The translations under genes and the position numbers were made by a program. Under the pieces are notes generated by a model. That model did no database searches. It worked only from the letters and a program-made list of their open reading frames with translations, and was not told where the DNA came from. Shown here piece by piece: positions 39,133 to 49,116 of a stretch of DNA of 64,000 bases. The stretch covers positions 124,001 to 188,000 of the forward strand of contig JAAERX010000077.1 of NCBI GenBank assembly GCA_024229935.1, in the 5' to 3' direction. The stretch comes from Gammaproteobacteria bacterium (GTDB lineage: Bacteria; Pseudomonadota; Gammaproteobacteria; Steroidobacterales; GCA-2729495). Each line of letters opens with the position of its first letter. The stretch's first letter is position 1.

Positions 39133-42100
39133 ATGCGTTTGTGTACGACCGCTGCTTGCTGGATTTTATTTGCGTTAGTGCCTATTACCGGCTCTGCTTT
39201 GGGGCTGGGAAATATTTCACTGGACTCGGCTCTTAATGAGCCATTTGCAGCCGAAATCCCACTGCAGTCTCTTGGTAGTACTGATCTGAACCTATTGAAT
39301 GTATCTCTTGCTACCAATGATACATTTAAACGATATGATCTTGATAAGCCTGAATTTCTTAATGACTTTAAATTTACGGTTGTTAATGTTGATAATGGCC
39401 AACCGGTCATACGTGTTACTTCAATTAAACCGGTTCCTGAACCCTTTGTTACATTTCTGGTGGATGTTAAATGGGCATCGGGTCGGTTGTTGCGTGAGTA
39501 CACCGTATTGCTTGATCCACCTGTTTTTGAAGAGGCGGTCATACAACAGCAATCAATTGTTAAGCCAGCTTTAACTGCAACACCATTTGAAACAGATACA
39601 GCAGGACAGGTTGTACGTCAGCCCTTGCAAGAGTCTGTTACAGATGAACCTGCGCCTGCTAAAGAACAGAAGAATGAGCTACGAGCTGTAGTTGAGCCAG
39701 AACCTGAACAGGAAGCAGTTGCTGAGCAGCCATCACAGGTATTGCCAGAGCCACAGGCTCAAATGCTTGGTGATTCATATATGACACAACGTGGCGATAC
39801 ATTATGGAGTATTGCCAATCGTACCCGAGGCGATAGCGGTCTGACTATGAATCAGATGATGCTGGCATTATTTCGTGCTAATCCTGAAGCGTTTCTTGGC
39901 AATATTAATGCACTTAAGTCTGGTTCTATTTTACGTATACCTGAGCAGCAGGAAGCTGGTGGTGTTGGTATTAGTGAAGCAACTAATGAAGCGGTTGAGC
40001 AGCATGCTGCCTGGGCCGGTGGTTCTGTCCGACCAGGTGAAGTTGAGCCAGTTGGTGATCAATTGCAATTGGTTGCACCAACGACAGATTACACCGCAGA
40101 TAGTGCACAGTCTTTTGTCAATGCTGATGTTGATAGTGAGGGCAATGTTCAGTCGGATGCTGGCGTATGGGAAACAGGATCAGAAAAAGATCAGCGTCTT
40201 TTGCAGGTGCAGGATGATGAGCTGAGTGCCTTACAGGAGCGGATAGTTGAAGCTGAACAGACTCCTGTAGAAGGTGACGTTGCAATTGATGAGGCTCTGC
40301 TTGGGCCTGAATTAGGTTTGCAGGATGAAGAAATTATTGTTGAAGCAATTGATGAGCCAGTTGGTTCACCATTTGTGGATGATTCTGAGCTATTAACGGA
40401 TAACTCAAAAGATCAGTCAGCTCAGGTTGAAGCAATGCCGGTTGAGGATATGGCTGGTGAGCCGACCGATACCAGTAAGGTTGTTCAGTTGCCAGAACAG
40501 GGTGAGGCATCCCTGGTAGATACACTGATGGGCTGGGCTGTTGGTGCGTGCTTATTGCTGCTGGTGTTTTTCCTGGTACGTCGACGTACAGGCACAGCCA
40601 ATCCTGACTCTACCGATACCTGGGATGATGCAGGTGAAGGATCATTGCATGACCAGTCTATTGATGATTTTGCCGATATGCCATCATTTGAAGACTCTAT
40701 TGTTGATGATGAGATTGATGATGCATTAGCAGAAGATGCAGCTGGGCCAGCTGAGGTTTCTGAACCTGAAGCAGAACCTGAAGTATCACCAATATTTGAC
40801 GAAGCAGCAGAAGAGTCAATGCGAGAAGCTGCAGCCAAGCTTGATATTGATTCGCCGGTGGATTTTGATCCGCCTGATATGACTGAGTCAGCCGCATCAC
40901 CGGATGTGTCAGATGCTCTCGACCCTCGTGATGATGAGGAGGGAGAGTTACCACTAGAGAAAACGATTAGTACAGGAGCACCGCTTAATCTTGATAATTC
41001 TGATCCCATTGCAGAAGCTGAATTTCATATGGCTTATGGCTTTTACGATCAGGCTGCTAATTTATTGGTACGAGCGTTGGAAGATGAAGCAGATAATCGT
41101 GCCTATCGCGTGAAGCTGATCGAAGTATATTTTGTTTGGGAAAATAAAGAGGGCTTCCTGAAGCAGGCTACAGCGCTTCATGAATCAATCACTGACAGTT
41201 CAGATTCTGACTGGAGCAAAGTGCTGATTCTTGGCAAGCAGTTATGTCCTGATGCTGAGTTGTTTGCAGGCAGTGATTCAAGCGCAACAATTGCTGATGC
41301 AATGGACCTTGAGTTGTCTGATATTGGTGATACTGGAATTGACTTCAGTCTTGGTGGAACAGAAGTTAAAGCGCTGGATGAAGGTTCCCTTAATATGGCC
41401 CTGGGTGGCGATCTGCTTGGCGATGTGGCTGACCAAGATTTATCCCTCAATTTAGGTTCTGAAACTTCTATTATTGCTGATACTGATGATTTGCCACTAA
41501 ACCTTGATGAGATGGGTGAAGAGGCTGTTGATTCTGAGCCAGAACAAGGCTTGCAGGAGGCCGATGCTGATACTTTTGATGCAACACTGCGCCCGGATGA
41601 GGATCTTGCCGTCACTATGGAATCACCCACGCTTGAAGTGCCAGGTTCCATAGCAGATACATCAGAGATGCCCGTACTTAATGAGGACTCATTGGCTGAT
41701 CCTGCTTCACTGGATATAGATCTGAGCGGACTGGCTAATTTGTCAGTTGAAGATGAAGTAACACCTTTACCGGTTGATGAAGATGGTGCCCTTAATCAGC
41801 TGGATAACATAGGTGAATTTTTGACTCCGAAAGATATGCGCAAGAGCAGTGTGGATGATGAGCCCACCATGCTGTCTAACGCAGATGATATTCAAGATAT
41901 GATAGCGGCAGAAGAGACTGACGCTTTGGGAGATACGCTACAACAGCCATCACCGGAGAATACATCTGACGGTGACACGGCTGAACAGCCGGAAATTTCC
42001 GTGGATGATGAGCTTGGTATGGATGCCGTAATTCCTGAAGATGCCACTATGACAGAGGTCGGCACCAAGCTTGATCTGGCCCGGGCTTATATCGATATGG

Positions 42101-42204
42101 GTGATCCTGATGGTGCGCGCAGTATTTTGAATGAGGTTATTGAAGAGGGTGGAGAATCGCAACAGCAAGAAGCCCGACAACTGCTTGAAGAGCTTGGCGA
42201 TTGA
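39133..42204 (+). CDS. fimV: FimV-type polar hub protein with LysM and TPR
   Basis: FimV helps assemble type IV pili and organise the cell pole. The protein is about 1023 residues with a signal peptide, a periplasmic FimV N-terminal domain (LGNISLDSALNEPF), a LysM motif (about 215-275, RGDTLWSIANRTRGD) for peptidoglycan, a transmembrane helix (about 462-482), then a very acidic cytoplasmic tail with TPR-like segments, one near 630-690 and the conserved C-terminal FimV TPR (about 975-1024, KLDLARAYIDMGDPDGARSI). A GTG at 39130 is an alternative start. Its stop is overlapped by the TTG start of truA. Confidence 0.93.
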   Translation: MRLCTTAACWILFALVPITGSALGLGNISLDSALNEPFAAEIPLQSLGSTDLNLLNVSLATNDTFKRYDLDKPEFLNDFKFTVVNVDNGQPVIRVTSIKPVPEPFVTFLVDVKWASGRLLREYTVLLDPPVFEEAVIQQQSIVKPALTATPFETDTAGQVVRQPLQESVTDEPAPAKEQKNELRAVVEPEPEQEAVAEQPSQVLPEPQAQMLGDSYMTQRGDTLWSIANRTRGDSGLTMNQMMLALFRANPEAFLGNINALKSGSILRIPEQQEAGGVGISEATNEAVEQHAAWAGGSVRPGEVEPVGDQLQLVAPTTDYTADSAQSFVNADVDSEGNVQSDAGVWETGSEKDQRLLQVQDDELSALQERIVEAEQTPVEGDVAIDEALLGPELGLQDEEIIVEAIDEPVGSPFVDDSELLTDNSKDQSAQVEAMPVEDMAGEPTDTSKVVQLPEQGEASLVDTLMGWAVGACLLLLVFFLVRRRTGTANPDSTDTWDDAGEGSLHDQSIDDFADMPSFEDSIVDDEIDDALAEDAAGPAEVSEPEAEPEVSPIFDEAAEESMREAAAKLDIDSPVDFDPPDMTESAASPDVSDALDPRDDEEGELPLEKTISTGAPLNLDNSDPIAEAEFHMAYGFYDQAANLLVRALEDEADNRAYRVKLIEVYFVWENKEGFLKQATALHESITDSSDSDWSKVLILGKQLCPDAELFAGSDSSATIADAMDLELSDIGDTGIDFSLGGTEVKALDEGSLNMALGGDLLGDVADQDLSLNLGSETSIIADTDDLPLNLDEMGEEAVDSEPEQGLQEADADTFDATLRPDEDLAVTMESPTLEVPGSIADTSEMPVLNEDSLADPASLDIDLSGLANLSVEDEVTPLPVDEDGALNQLDNIGEFLTPKDMRKSSVDDEPTMLSNADDIQDMIAAEETDALGDTLQQPSPENTSDGDTAEQPEISVDDELGMDAVIPEDATMTEVGTKLDLARAYIDMGDPDGARSILNEVIEEGGESQQQEARQLLEELGD

Positions 42205-43004
42205 TACTGACGGCGCAGTCACTCCAACGATTTGCAACTGGCATTGAGTATGATGGAGCTGCTTATTGTGGCTGGCAGAGTCAGCCGCACGCCCCCAGCA
42301 TTCAGCAAGAAATAAATCGCGCACTTAGTGTCGTTGCTGCTAAACCGCTTCAATGTTTGGGTGCCGGGCGAACAGATTCAGGTGTGCATGCCAGTGGGCA
42401 GGTAGCGCATTTTGAAACCAGTGTTAGTCGGTCACCTCGTTCTTGGTTGTTAGGCGCGAATAGTAATTTGCCGGACGATATCAGTATTTTATGGGTACGC
42501 CCTGTAACAGCTGATTTTCATGCGCGATTTTCAGCAGTTTCCCGCACCTATCGCTATGTAATTCTTAATCGTCAGGTGCGCTCAGCCCTACAACGGGAAC
42601 GTGTTTGGTGGATTTATCATCCACTCGATCACAAGCGTATGCACGCCGCTGCTCAGCAATTGCTTGGAAAGCATGATTTTTCAGCGTTTCGTGCCTCGGC
42701 ATGTCAGGCCAATACTCCGGTTAGAGTGATGGAGCACCTTAATGTCACCCGAACAGGTGATTATTTATATGTGGACTGTAAAGCGAATGCTTTTTTGCAT
42801 CATATGGTCCGCAATATAGTGGGTTCACTGATACGTATAGGGCAGGGGGAGGCCTCTGTAAAGTGGCTTGCAGATGTGCTGCATGGAAGGGACCGGACGA
42901 AGTCGGGCATTACGGCGCCTGCTGCTGGTCTGACGCTGACTAGCGTTGGTTATCCTCATGGATTGCTGGGTCAATCTGATGCAGGTGATCTCCCGGCAGC
43001 ATGA
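42201..43004 (+). CDS. truA: tRNA pseudouridine synthase A
   Basis: TruA makes pseudouridine at positions 38-40 of tRNA anticodon arms. The 267-residue protein has the catalytic Asp in GAGRTDSGVHASGQVAHF and the family segment FLHHMVRNIVGSLIRIG. It starts with a TTG at 42201 that overlaps the fimV TGA by three bases, which suggests coupling. In Pseudomonas trpF follows; here the next gene is accD, 53 bases on. Confidence 0.95.
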   Translation: MILTAQSLQRFATGIEYDGAAYCGWQSQPHAPSIQQEINRALSVVAAKPLQCLGAGRTDSGVHASGQVAHFETSVSRSPRSWLLGANSNLPDDISILWVRPVTADFHARFSAVSRTYRYVILNRQVRSALQRERVWWIYHPLDHKRMHAAAQQLLGKHDFSAFRASACQANTPVRVMEHLNVTRTGDYLYVDCKANAFLHHMVRNIVGSLIRIGQGEASVKWLADVLHGRDRTKSGITAPAAGLTLTSVGYPHGLLGQSDAGDLPAA

Positions 43005-43057
43005 TTATTATTTATTTAGGTGATACCTGAGCGTCTCTCGTTTATTATGCGCACACT

Positions 43058-43921
43058 ATGAGCTGGTTTGAAAAAATTATTCCATCACGGATTAAGACAG
43101 AGCGACGTAAGCGTTCTGTGCCGGAAGGTATCTGGGAGAAATGTCCTGGCTGTGGTGCGCAGCTTTATCGTGCCGAGCTTGAGCGGAATCTGATGGTGTG
43201 CCCAAAATGCAATCATCACATGCGTTTATCCGCTCGCCAGCGTCTGGATGTCTTTCTTGATCCTGATACAGGCAGGGAGATTGCAGAACGGTTGAGCCCT
43301 AATGACCCGTTAAAATTCCGAGACAGCAAAAAGTACCGTGACAGGATTGTGCAGGCGCAGAAAAGTACCGATGAAAAAGATGCCCTTATTGCAATGACGG
43401 GTATGCTTAAGGGGCAGCCGGTCGTTGTATGTGCATTTGAATTCAGTTTTATGGCTGGTTCAATGGGCTCTGTAGTAGGGGAAAAATTTGCCAGGGCTGC
43501 AGCCTATAGCAGAGAAAATCATATGCCCTTAATTAATTTTTCTGCCAGTGGCGGTGCGCGAATGCAGGAAGCATTGTTCTCGTTACTACAGATGGCTAAG
43601 ACCAGTTCTGTACTTGCCAGTCTTGCTGAGGCTGGTATTCCTTATATATCCGTTCTGACTGATCCGACTACAGGAGGCGTATCTGCCAGTCTTGCCATGC
43701 TTGGGGATATGAATATTGCTGAGCCGCATGCTTTGATTGGTTTTGCAGGCCCACGTGTTATTCAACAGACTGTTGGTGAAACATTGCCGGAAGGTTTTCA
43801 GCGTAGTGAATTCTTACTTGAGCATGGAGCGCTCGATATGATTGTTGATCGGCGTCATATGCGTGATGAAATTTCTGCACTTTTATTAAAATTACTTAAG
43901 CTCCCAATGCCATCTCACTGA
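43058..43921 (+). CDS. accD: Acetyl-CoA carboxylase carboxyltransferase subunit beta
   Basis: AccD with AccA transfers CO2 from biotin to acetyl-CoA, committing carbon to fatty acids. The 287-residue protein begins [13 protein letters not shown], has the zinc finger CPGC...CPKC (about 29-50) and the crotonase-like core with [17 protein letters not shown] and [16 protein letters not shown]. accD-folC order is conserved in gammaproteobacteria. Confidence 0.98.
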   Translation: MSWFEKIIPSRIKTERRKRSVPEGIWEKCPGCGAQLYRAELERNLMVCPKCNHHMRLSARQRLDVFLDPDTGREIAERLSPNDPLKFRDSKKYRDRIVQAQKSTDEKDALIAMTGMLKGQPVVVCAFEFSFMAGSMGSVVGEKFARAAAYSRENHMPLINFSASGGARMQEALFSLLQMAKTSSVLASLAEAGIPYISVLTDPTTGGVSASLAMLGDMNIAEPHALIGFAGPRVIQQTVGETLPEGFQRSEFLLEHGALDMIVDRRHMRDEISALLLKLLKLPMPSH

Positions 43922-43972
43922 GTGGGGTTATTCTTTAGTTCACCTGCTTCACGTTAATCTGGCGTATGACTA

Positions 43973-45235
43973 ATGACGCTTAAATCGTTGCCTGAGTGGC
44001 TTATCTGGCAGGAATCTCTGAATCCTGCAGAAATTGAGCTTGGCCTTGATCGGGTGCTGGCAGTCTCTCGACGGCTGAAACTTCATCCGCCGGCCGGGTA
44101 TGTGTTTACGGTTGCAGGGACTAATGGTAAGGGCTCATGTGCTGCGGCACTTGAAGCTTTGCTGCAGGTATCTGGTTTAACTACAGGCCTCTACACATCG
44201 CCTCATCTCATACGTTATAACGAACGAATTCGTATCAATAATCAGCTTGTTGATGATGCGATACTTGTGGATGCATTTGAGCACATTGAGTCCGTACGTG
44301 GGGACACTCCCCTTACTTTCTTCGAATTCGGGACATTGGCTGCATTGTGTATTTTTGGTGACAGACGCTGTGATGCCTGGATACTGGAAGTAGGGTTGGG
44401 TGGTCGTCTTGATGCAACAAATTTGATTGATGCTGATACGGCCATCATTACCACGGTTGATCTGGATCATCAGGACTGGCTTGGTGATACGGTTGAGAAA
44501 ATTGCTGCAGAGAAGGCTGGTATTATGCGGCCGGGTAAGCCTGCATTTTATGGAGACGAAAATGTACCGCTTAGTATCCGTGAGTATGCACAAGAAATCG
44601 GAGCATCACTTAGTTGCAATGGCGAGGCTTACTCTTATTGTGTGCATGCGGATACATGGACATGGCAGGGGCATGAAGTCTCTTTGAGCAAGCTGCCCAT
44701 GCCCTCTCAGTGTGCACAGGTGCAGATTAAAAATCAGGCGCTGGCATTGGCAGCTGTTGAAGCCTGTGAACCGGGTTTGCTGTCTGACCCGGGTCAAATC
44801 AGGAAGGTGCTCGGCAAATTACAGGTGGCGGGCCGTTTCCATGAATTTAGTGATACTCATCATTGGGTACTTGATGTTGCTCATAACCAACAGGCTGCAG
44901 CTGTATTAAGAGTTGGTTTGCAGCAACTGGATAAACGACCGACAACTATAGTTGTGGGCATGCTGGCAGATAAGCAGGTAGAGTTGTTTGCTCAGGAACT
45001 GGCAGGAGTGGCTGATTGCTGGCTGGTCTGTTCGACGGCAGCGGTTCGTGGCAGTACCGCGGATGAACTGGCTAAAAGATTATCTGGGGTACTGGATGTG
45101 CCGGTAGAGGCTACAGGAGAGGTGCTAGTTGCTATGGATCGGGCGCGGGAAAGAGCACCTGTGGGTGGACGCATTGTTATTTGTGGTTCATTTCTGGTTG
45201 TTGGTCCCGCCCTTGAGTTGCTTGGTCTATACTGA
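43973..45235 (+). CDS. folC: Dihydrofolate synthase / folylpolyglutamate synthase
   Basis: FolC adds glutamate to dihydropteroate and extends the polyglutamate tail of folates. Of 420 residues; seen are the P-loop VAGTNGKGSCAAALEALL, the Mur-ligase-like segment YTSPHLIRYNERIRIN, TTVDLDHQDWLG and the C-terminal domain with LDVAHNQQAAAVL. It lies 51 bases after accD. Together with folD and glyA it supports the one-carbon and purine genes of the window. Confidence 0.97.
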   Translation: MTLKSLPEWLIWQESLNPAEIELGLDRVLAVSRRLKLHPPAGYVFTVAGTNGKGSCAAALEALLQVSGLTTGLYTSPHLIRYNERIRINNQLVDDAILVDAFEHIESVRGDTPLTFFEFGTLAALCIFGDRRCDAWILEVGLGGRLDATNLIDADTAIITTVDLDHQDWLGDTVEKIAAEKAGIMRPGKPAFYGDENVPLSIREYAQEIGASLSCNGEAYSYCVHADTWTWQGHEVSLSKLPMPSQCAQVQIKNQALALAAVEACEPGLLSDPGQIRKVLGKLQVAGRFHEFSDTHHWVLDVAHNQQAAAVLRVGLQQLDKRPTTIVVGMLADKQVELFAQELAGVADCWLVCSTAAVRGSTADELAKRLSGVLDVPVEATGEVLVAMDRARERAPVGGRIVICGSFLVVGPALELLGLY

Positions 45236-45257
45236 ACCCCGTACTGGAGGGTATTCC

Positions 45258-45797
45258 ATGGATAGGGCATTGTTAGAGCGTATGGTAGGAGCGGTTGTGC
45301 TCGTGCTGTTGTTCGTTGTATTTGTTCCTGCTCTACTTGATGGTCGTCAGGATGACAATGAAGGGCGAGCTGATGCCTCAGGTTCCCGAGTTGGTACCAG
45401 GACTGAAGTTATAGTGCTTAATGCCAGTAAGCCCGCTGCACCCCCTGTTGTAGAAGCGGTCAAACTGCAAGTTAAGGCAGCTCCAAAAAAGATATCTTCT
45501 CAACCAGTAAAACCAGTTGCCGCCCCAAAACCAAGACAGCAGGCTCCTCGAGATGGGTTTGCGGTGCAACTGGGCAGTTTCACCAGTCGGGATAATGCTA
45601 TGGGTTTTGCGAGCAGTATCAGTGAGGCTGAGTATCCGGTTTTTGTAAAGAGGGCGGCTGCATCCAGTGGTGCCGTCTTTCGTGTTTATGCCGGTCCAAG
45701 AACAACACGTGAGGAGGCTGATAAACTGGCCGCCAGACTGGTAGCTGATGGTCAGAGTGTTATGGTTGTTGACTTGAGTGGTGCAGGTGGTGGTTGA
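45258..45797 (+). CDS. dedD: SPOR-domain protein, DedD-like
   Basis: A 179-residue inner-membrane protein with a short cytoplasmic start, one transmembrane helix (about residues 10-28), a Pro/Lys/Ala-rich periplasmic linker and a C-terminal SPOR domain (about 100-175, FAVQLGSFTSRDNAMGFA), which binds denuded septal glycan. This is the DedD layout, a cell-division protein. ATG at 45258 has CTGGAGG 7 bases upstream. Its end overlaps the start of cvpA. Identity as DedD rests on domain order and the folC-dedD-cvpA-purF context. Confidence 0.9.
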   Translation: MDRALLERMVGAVVLVLLFVVFVPALLDGRQDDNEGRADASGSRVGTRTEVIVLNASKPAAPPVVEAVKLQVKAAPKKISSQPVKPVAAPKPRQQAPRDGFAVQLGSFTSRDNAMGFASSISEAEYPVFVKRAAASSGAVFRVYAGPRTTREEADKLAARLVADGQSVMVVDLSGAGGG

Positions 45798-46305
45798 CAT
45801 TATCTGGTTTGACTATCTGTTAATTACAGTCATGCTCATCTCGACTGTGATCAGTCTGTTTCGTGGCTTCTTTAAAGAAGCGCTTTCTCTGGCAACCTGG
45901 GTGATTGCCATCTGGCTGGCATGGCGCTTTGGGGTGCAGTTTTCTGGAGAACTGGAACCCTGGGTAACTGAACCCGTATTACGTTTATGGCTTGCTCGTG
46001 TCCTGATATTTGTCTTTGGCTTGCTTGCCGGTGGGTTACTTAGCAGGTTGATTAATATTCTTATACTTAGTACAGGATTGACAGGTACTGATCGAGCGAT
46101 TGGAATGGTGTTTGGCTTTGGTCGTGGGGTAATTCTGGTGGGGCTTCTGATTATGGTATTGGATATGATGGGATTCTCAAATTCGGTTTGGTGGCACGAA
46201 TCAAAATTATTGCCGTATGCTGCGCCTGTGGCTGATATCATTCGTCATGAGGCTGAGAATGGCTTTAAATATGTAGATAGAATAACGATGCCAGAGGCTA
46301 TTTGA
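45778..46305 (+). CDS. cvpA: Colicin V production protein (CvpA)
   Basis: A 175-residue membrane protein with four hydrophobic helices and the CvpA pattern FRGFFKEALSLATWVIA near the N-terminus and GRGVILVGLLIMV later. It is an inner-membrane protein of uncertain mechanism, linked to envelope stress and colicin V production. Several in-frame GTG codons (45778, 45781, 45787, 45790) could be the start; I give the first. It overlaps dedD and precedes purF, as usual. Confidence 0.9.
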   Translation: MVQVVVDIIWFDYLLITVMLISTVISLFRGFFKEALSLATWVIAIWLAWRFGVQFSGELEPWVTEPVLRLWLARVLIFVFGLLAGGLLSRLINILILSTGLTGTDRAIGMVFGFGRGVILVGLLIMVLDMMGFSNSVWWHESKLLPYAAPVADIIRHEAENGFKYVDRITMPEAI

Positions 46306-46351
46306 ACGGACCTCGGGCATGGCGACAGCTTTTTAACGCAGGGACTCACAC

Positions 46352-47884
46352 GTGTGCGGTATTGTTGGCATAGTTAGTAACCGGTCTGTCAATCAGGCTA
46401 TTTATGATGCATTAATTGTTTTGCAGCATCGCGGTCAGGATTCTGCAGGAATCATGACCGAGGATAATGGCATTTTGTGCCAGTATAAGGATAACGGGCT
46501 CGTCCAGGATGTATTCCAGGAGGGGCACATGATGCGGCTGCGGGGGAACATGGGTATTGGTCATGTGCGTTACCCAACCGCAGGTTCATCTAAATCTGAT
46601 GAGGCCCAGCCCTTCTATGTAAATTCACCATACGGTATTTGTCTTGGACATAACGGTAATTTAACGAATACGGTTGAATTACAGGCCATGCTTAAGCAGC
46701 AGGATAAACGGCATCTGAATACAGGTTCAGATACGGAGGCATTGCTCAATGTCTTTGCCCATGAATTACAGGTTCAGAATATTCCCAGGTTGACTCCCAA
46801 TTCTGTTTTTGATGCGGTTGAACGTGTACATAATCGTTGTGAAGGCGGTTATGCAGTTGTCGCCATGATAATGGGTGAGGGTATAGTCGCTTTTCGTGAT
46901 CCACATGGTATTCGTCCAATAGTACTTGGTCGACGTGAATCAGACGGTATAGTTGAGCATATGGTTGCTTCAGAAAGTGTTGCCCTGGATGCTCTGGGTT
47001 TTGAGCTGGAGCGCGATATCCTGCCGGGTGAAGCAGTCTTTATTGAAAAGGATGGCACCTTACACAGCAAGCAGTGCGGGCCGCAGGAAGGTTACACACC
47101 CTGTGTTTTTGAGTTTGTATATTTTGCCCGGCCTGATTCCATTCTCGATAGTATTTCTGTCTACAAGTCTCGCTTACGAATGGGTGAGCAGCTTGCCAAG
47201 AAGATACTTAAAGAACGACCGGATCATGATATTGATGTTGTTATCCCGATACCTGACTCAAGCCGCACGAGCGCCTTGTCTGTTGCGCACAGCCTTGGGG
47301 TTAAGTACAGGGAAGGCTTTATTAAAAATCGCTATATTGGGCGAACATTCATTATGCCGGGGCAGGAAATGCGCAAGCGCTCGGTAAGGCGCAAGCTCAA
47401 TGCTATTGATCTGGAGTTTCGTGACAAAGTTGTTTTACTGGTTGATGATTCTATTGTGCGTGGTACCACCTCGCAGCAAATTATAGAGATGGCACGTGAG
47501 GCAGGGGCACGTAAAGTTTATTTTGCATCGGCTTCCCCACCAGTGAGATTTCCAAATGTATACGGTATTGATATGCCTGCATCTTCTGAATTAGTGGCAT
47601 GTAATCGTACTGAGCAAGAGGTTGCTGACCTGATTGGTGCTGACTGGCTGATTTATCAGGATATTGATGACCTTATTCGTGCGGTTCAGTATGACAATGG
47701 AGACATCAGGGAGTTTGATACCTCATGTTTCTCCGGAGAATATGTGACGGGTGATGTTACACCTGACTATTTGCGTCGTATTGAAGTTGGTCGTTCAGAC
47801 GAAGCTAAACAGGCAGACAGAAATCGCTTGGCTGATCAGGCTGAGCTAAAAGATAAAGCAGACTCATCTGCCAGAATTTTCTGA
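46352..47884 (+). CDS. purF: Amidophosphoribosyltransferase
   Basis: PurF makes phosphoribosylamine from PRPP and glutamine, the first step of purine synthesis. The catalytic Cys is residue 2 of MCGIVGIV and becomes the N-terminus after Met removal. The Ntn glutaminase (about 1-230) is followed by a PRPP site LLVDDSIVRGTT (about 365-376). Its 510 residues match the E. coli form. The start is a GTG, kept because Cys must follow it. Confidence 0.98.
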   Translation: MCGIVGIVSNRSVNQAIYDALIVLQHRGQDSAGIMTEDNGILCQYKDNGLVQDVFQEGHMMRLRGNMGIGHVRYPTAGSSKSDEAQPFYVNSPYGICLGHNGNLTNTVELQAMLKQQDKRHLNTGSDTEALLNVFAHELQVQNIPRLTPNSVFDAVERVHNRCEGGYAVVAMIMGEGIVAFRDPHGIRPIVLGRRESDGIVEHMVASESVALDALGFELERDILPGEAVFIEKDGTLHSKQCGPQEGYTPCVFEFVYFARPDSILDSISVYKSRLRMGEQLAKKILKERPDHDIDVVIPIPDSSRTSALSVAHSLGVKYREGFIKNRYIGRTFIMPGQEMRKRSVRRKLNAIDLEFRDKVVLLVDDSIVRGTTSQQIIEMAREAGARKVYFASASPPVRFPNVYGIDMPASSELVACNRTEQEVADLIGADWLIYQDIDDLIRAVQYDNGDIREFDTSCFSGEYVTGDVTPDYLRRIEVGRSDEAKQADRNRLADQAELKDKADSSARIF

Positions 47885-47898
47885 CACTGTCACCTTAG

Positions 47899-49116
47899 AT
47901 GAGTATTAAGGCTATTATTATTGAGTCAAGCAAGGATTATCGATCCTTAATTTCTCATCACCTGCAGACACATTGGCCTGACTGCAAAGTGACGCAATAT
48001 GACCCGGATGAAGCGGGTCGACTTTCAGACGACTTTTCCGGAGCAGGGAATGACCTCGTTGTACTGGGTGATCCTTTAGGCGCAGAGAGCGGTCTGGATT
48101 GGTTGCGTCAGTTCAGGGGAGTTAAGGGTTTTCCTCCTGTGATCATGTTGGGTGATGGAGATATTCCAAGTATTGTTGCTGCCATTAAGTCCGGTGCAAG
48201 TGACTATATTTCACGTGCAAATGTGTCACATAAAGCCCTGATAGAAATATGTGAGGCAGCTTTGGATTCAGTTGACGCAGGAGTGGGCTCACGTTCCTCG
48301 ACAATCACAAATGGGTTTGATATTCCTGAACTTAAAGGCTTCCAGATAGAACGATGTATCTCTCGGGGGGAAATTGCATCTGTTTACTTGACCCGGGATA
48401 TGAGTAGTGGTCGTGATGTTGTATTGAAAGTCCTGCGACAGGTTCCGGATTCTGGTGGCGGTAATGTGGTTTTCGACCGGTTTTTGCGAGAATTTGATCT
48501 GATTGGCAGGATATCCCACTCTAATGTGGTCAGTATTTATAACCTGGGGATAGCGGATGATCATGCCTTTATTGCAATGGAATATTGCAGCCGTGGTAGC
48601 TTGAAACGGCGAATACGGATTGGGATGTATGCGGATCGTGCTGAAGATATTATGCGTCAGATAGCCGAAGCATTAGGTGCCATTCATGAGCTTGGGGTGC
48701 TGCATCGTGACCTCAAACCAACAAATGTTTTGTTCAGGGAAGATGAAAGCGTCGCATTAATAGATTTTGGGCTTGCCAAGCAGGCTCATCTAAAAGCGGA
48801 ACTTACAGGAACAGGGGAGATCTTTGGTACGCCATATTACATGAGCCCAGAACAAGGTCATGGTGAATCACTTGATGTGCGTTCAGACATCTACAGTTTA
48901 GGTGTTATTTTCTATGAAATGTTGACAGGCCATAAACCGTTTGAAGGCAATACTGCGATGGCTGTAATTCTCAAACATGCACGGGAGCCTATCCCGCGTT
49001 TGCCTGAACACCTATCACATTATCAGCCTGCTATTGATAAGATGATGGCAAAAAGATTGAGGCACCGTTTTCAGACAGTTAAAGAATTGCTGGAGTGGTA
49101 CCCGGCTACTGCTTGA
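47899..49116 (+). CDS. Receiver-domain / Ser/Thr protein kinase fusion
   Basis: A 405-residue soluble protein. The first ~125 residues have receiver-like folding, but the usual acidic pair is replaced by ES and the phospho-acceptor site reads VVLGDPLG, with Gly where the Asp is expected and Asp one position later, so phosphorylation is uncertain. The kinase domain (about 145-400) has a changed glycine loop (SRGEIASVY), VVLKVL, HRDLKPTN, DFGLA and TPYYMSPEQGHG, all consistent with activity. No membrane segment. It starts 14 bases after purF, so it may be cotranscribed, and its stop abuts the lpxH stop with no gap. Target unknown. Confidence 0.88.
   Translation: MSIKAIIIESSKDYRSLISHHLQTHWPDCKVTQYDPDEAGRLSDDFSGAGNDLVVLGDPLGAESGLDWLRQFRGVKGFPPVIMLGDGDIPSIVAAIKSGASDYISRANVSHKALIEICEAALDSVDAGVGSRSSTITNGFDIPELKGFQIERCISRGEIASVYLTRDMSSGRDVVLKVLRQVPDSGGGNVVFDRFLREFDLIGRISHSNVVSIYNLGIADDHAFIAMEYCSRGSLKRRIRIGMYADRAEDIMRQIAEALGAIHELGVLHRDLKPTNVLFREDESVALIDFGLAKQAHLKAELTGTGEIFGTPYYMSPEQGHGESLDVRSDIYSLGVIFYEMLTGHKPFEGNTAMAVILKHAREPIPRLPEHLSHYQPAIDKMMAKRLRHRFQTVKELLEWYPATA

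Noticed and set aside
40485-41009. Minus-strand open frame inside fimV
   Set aside because: It is Ser-rich because it mirrors the acidic repeats of FimV; no family, no start signals.
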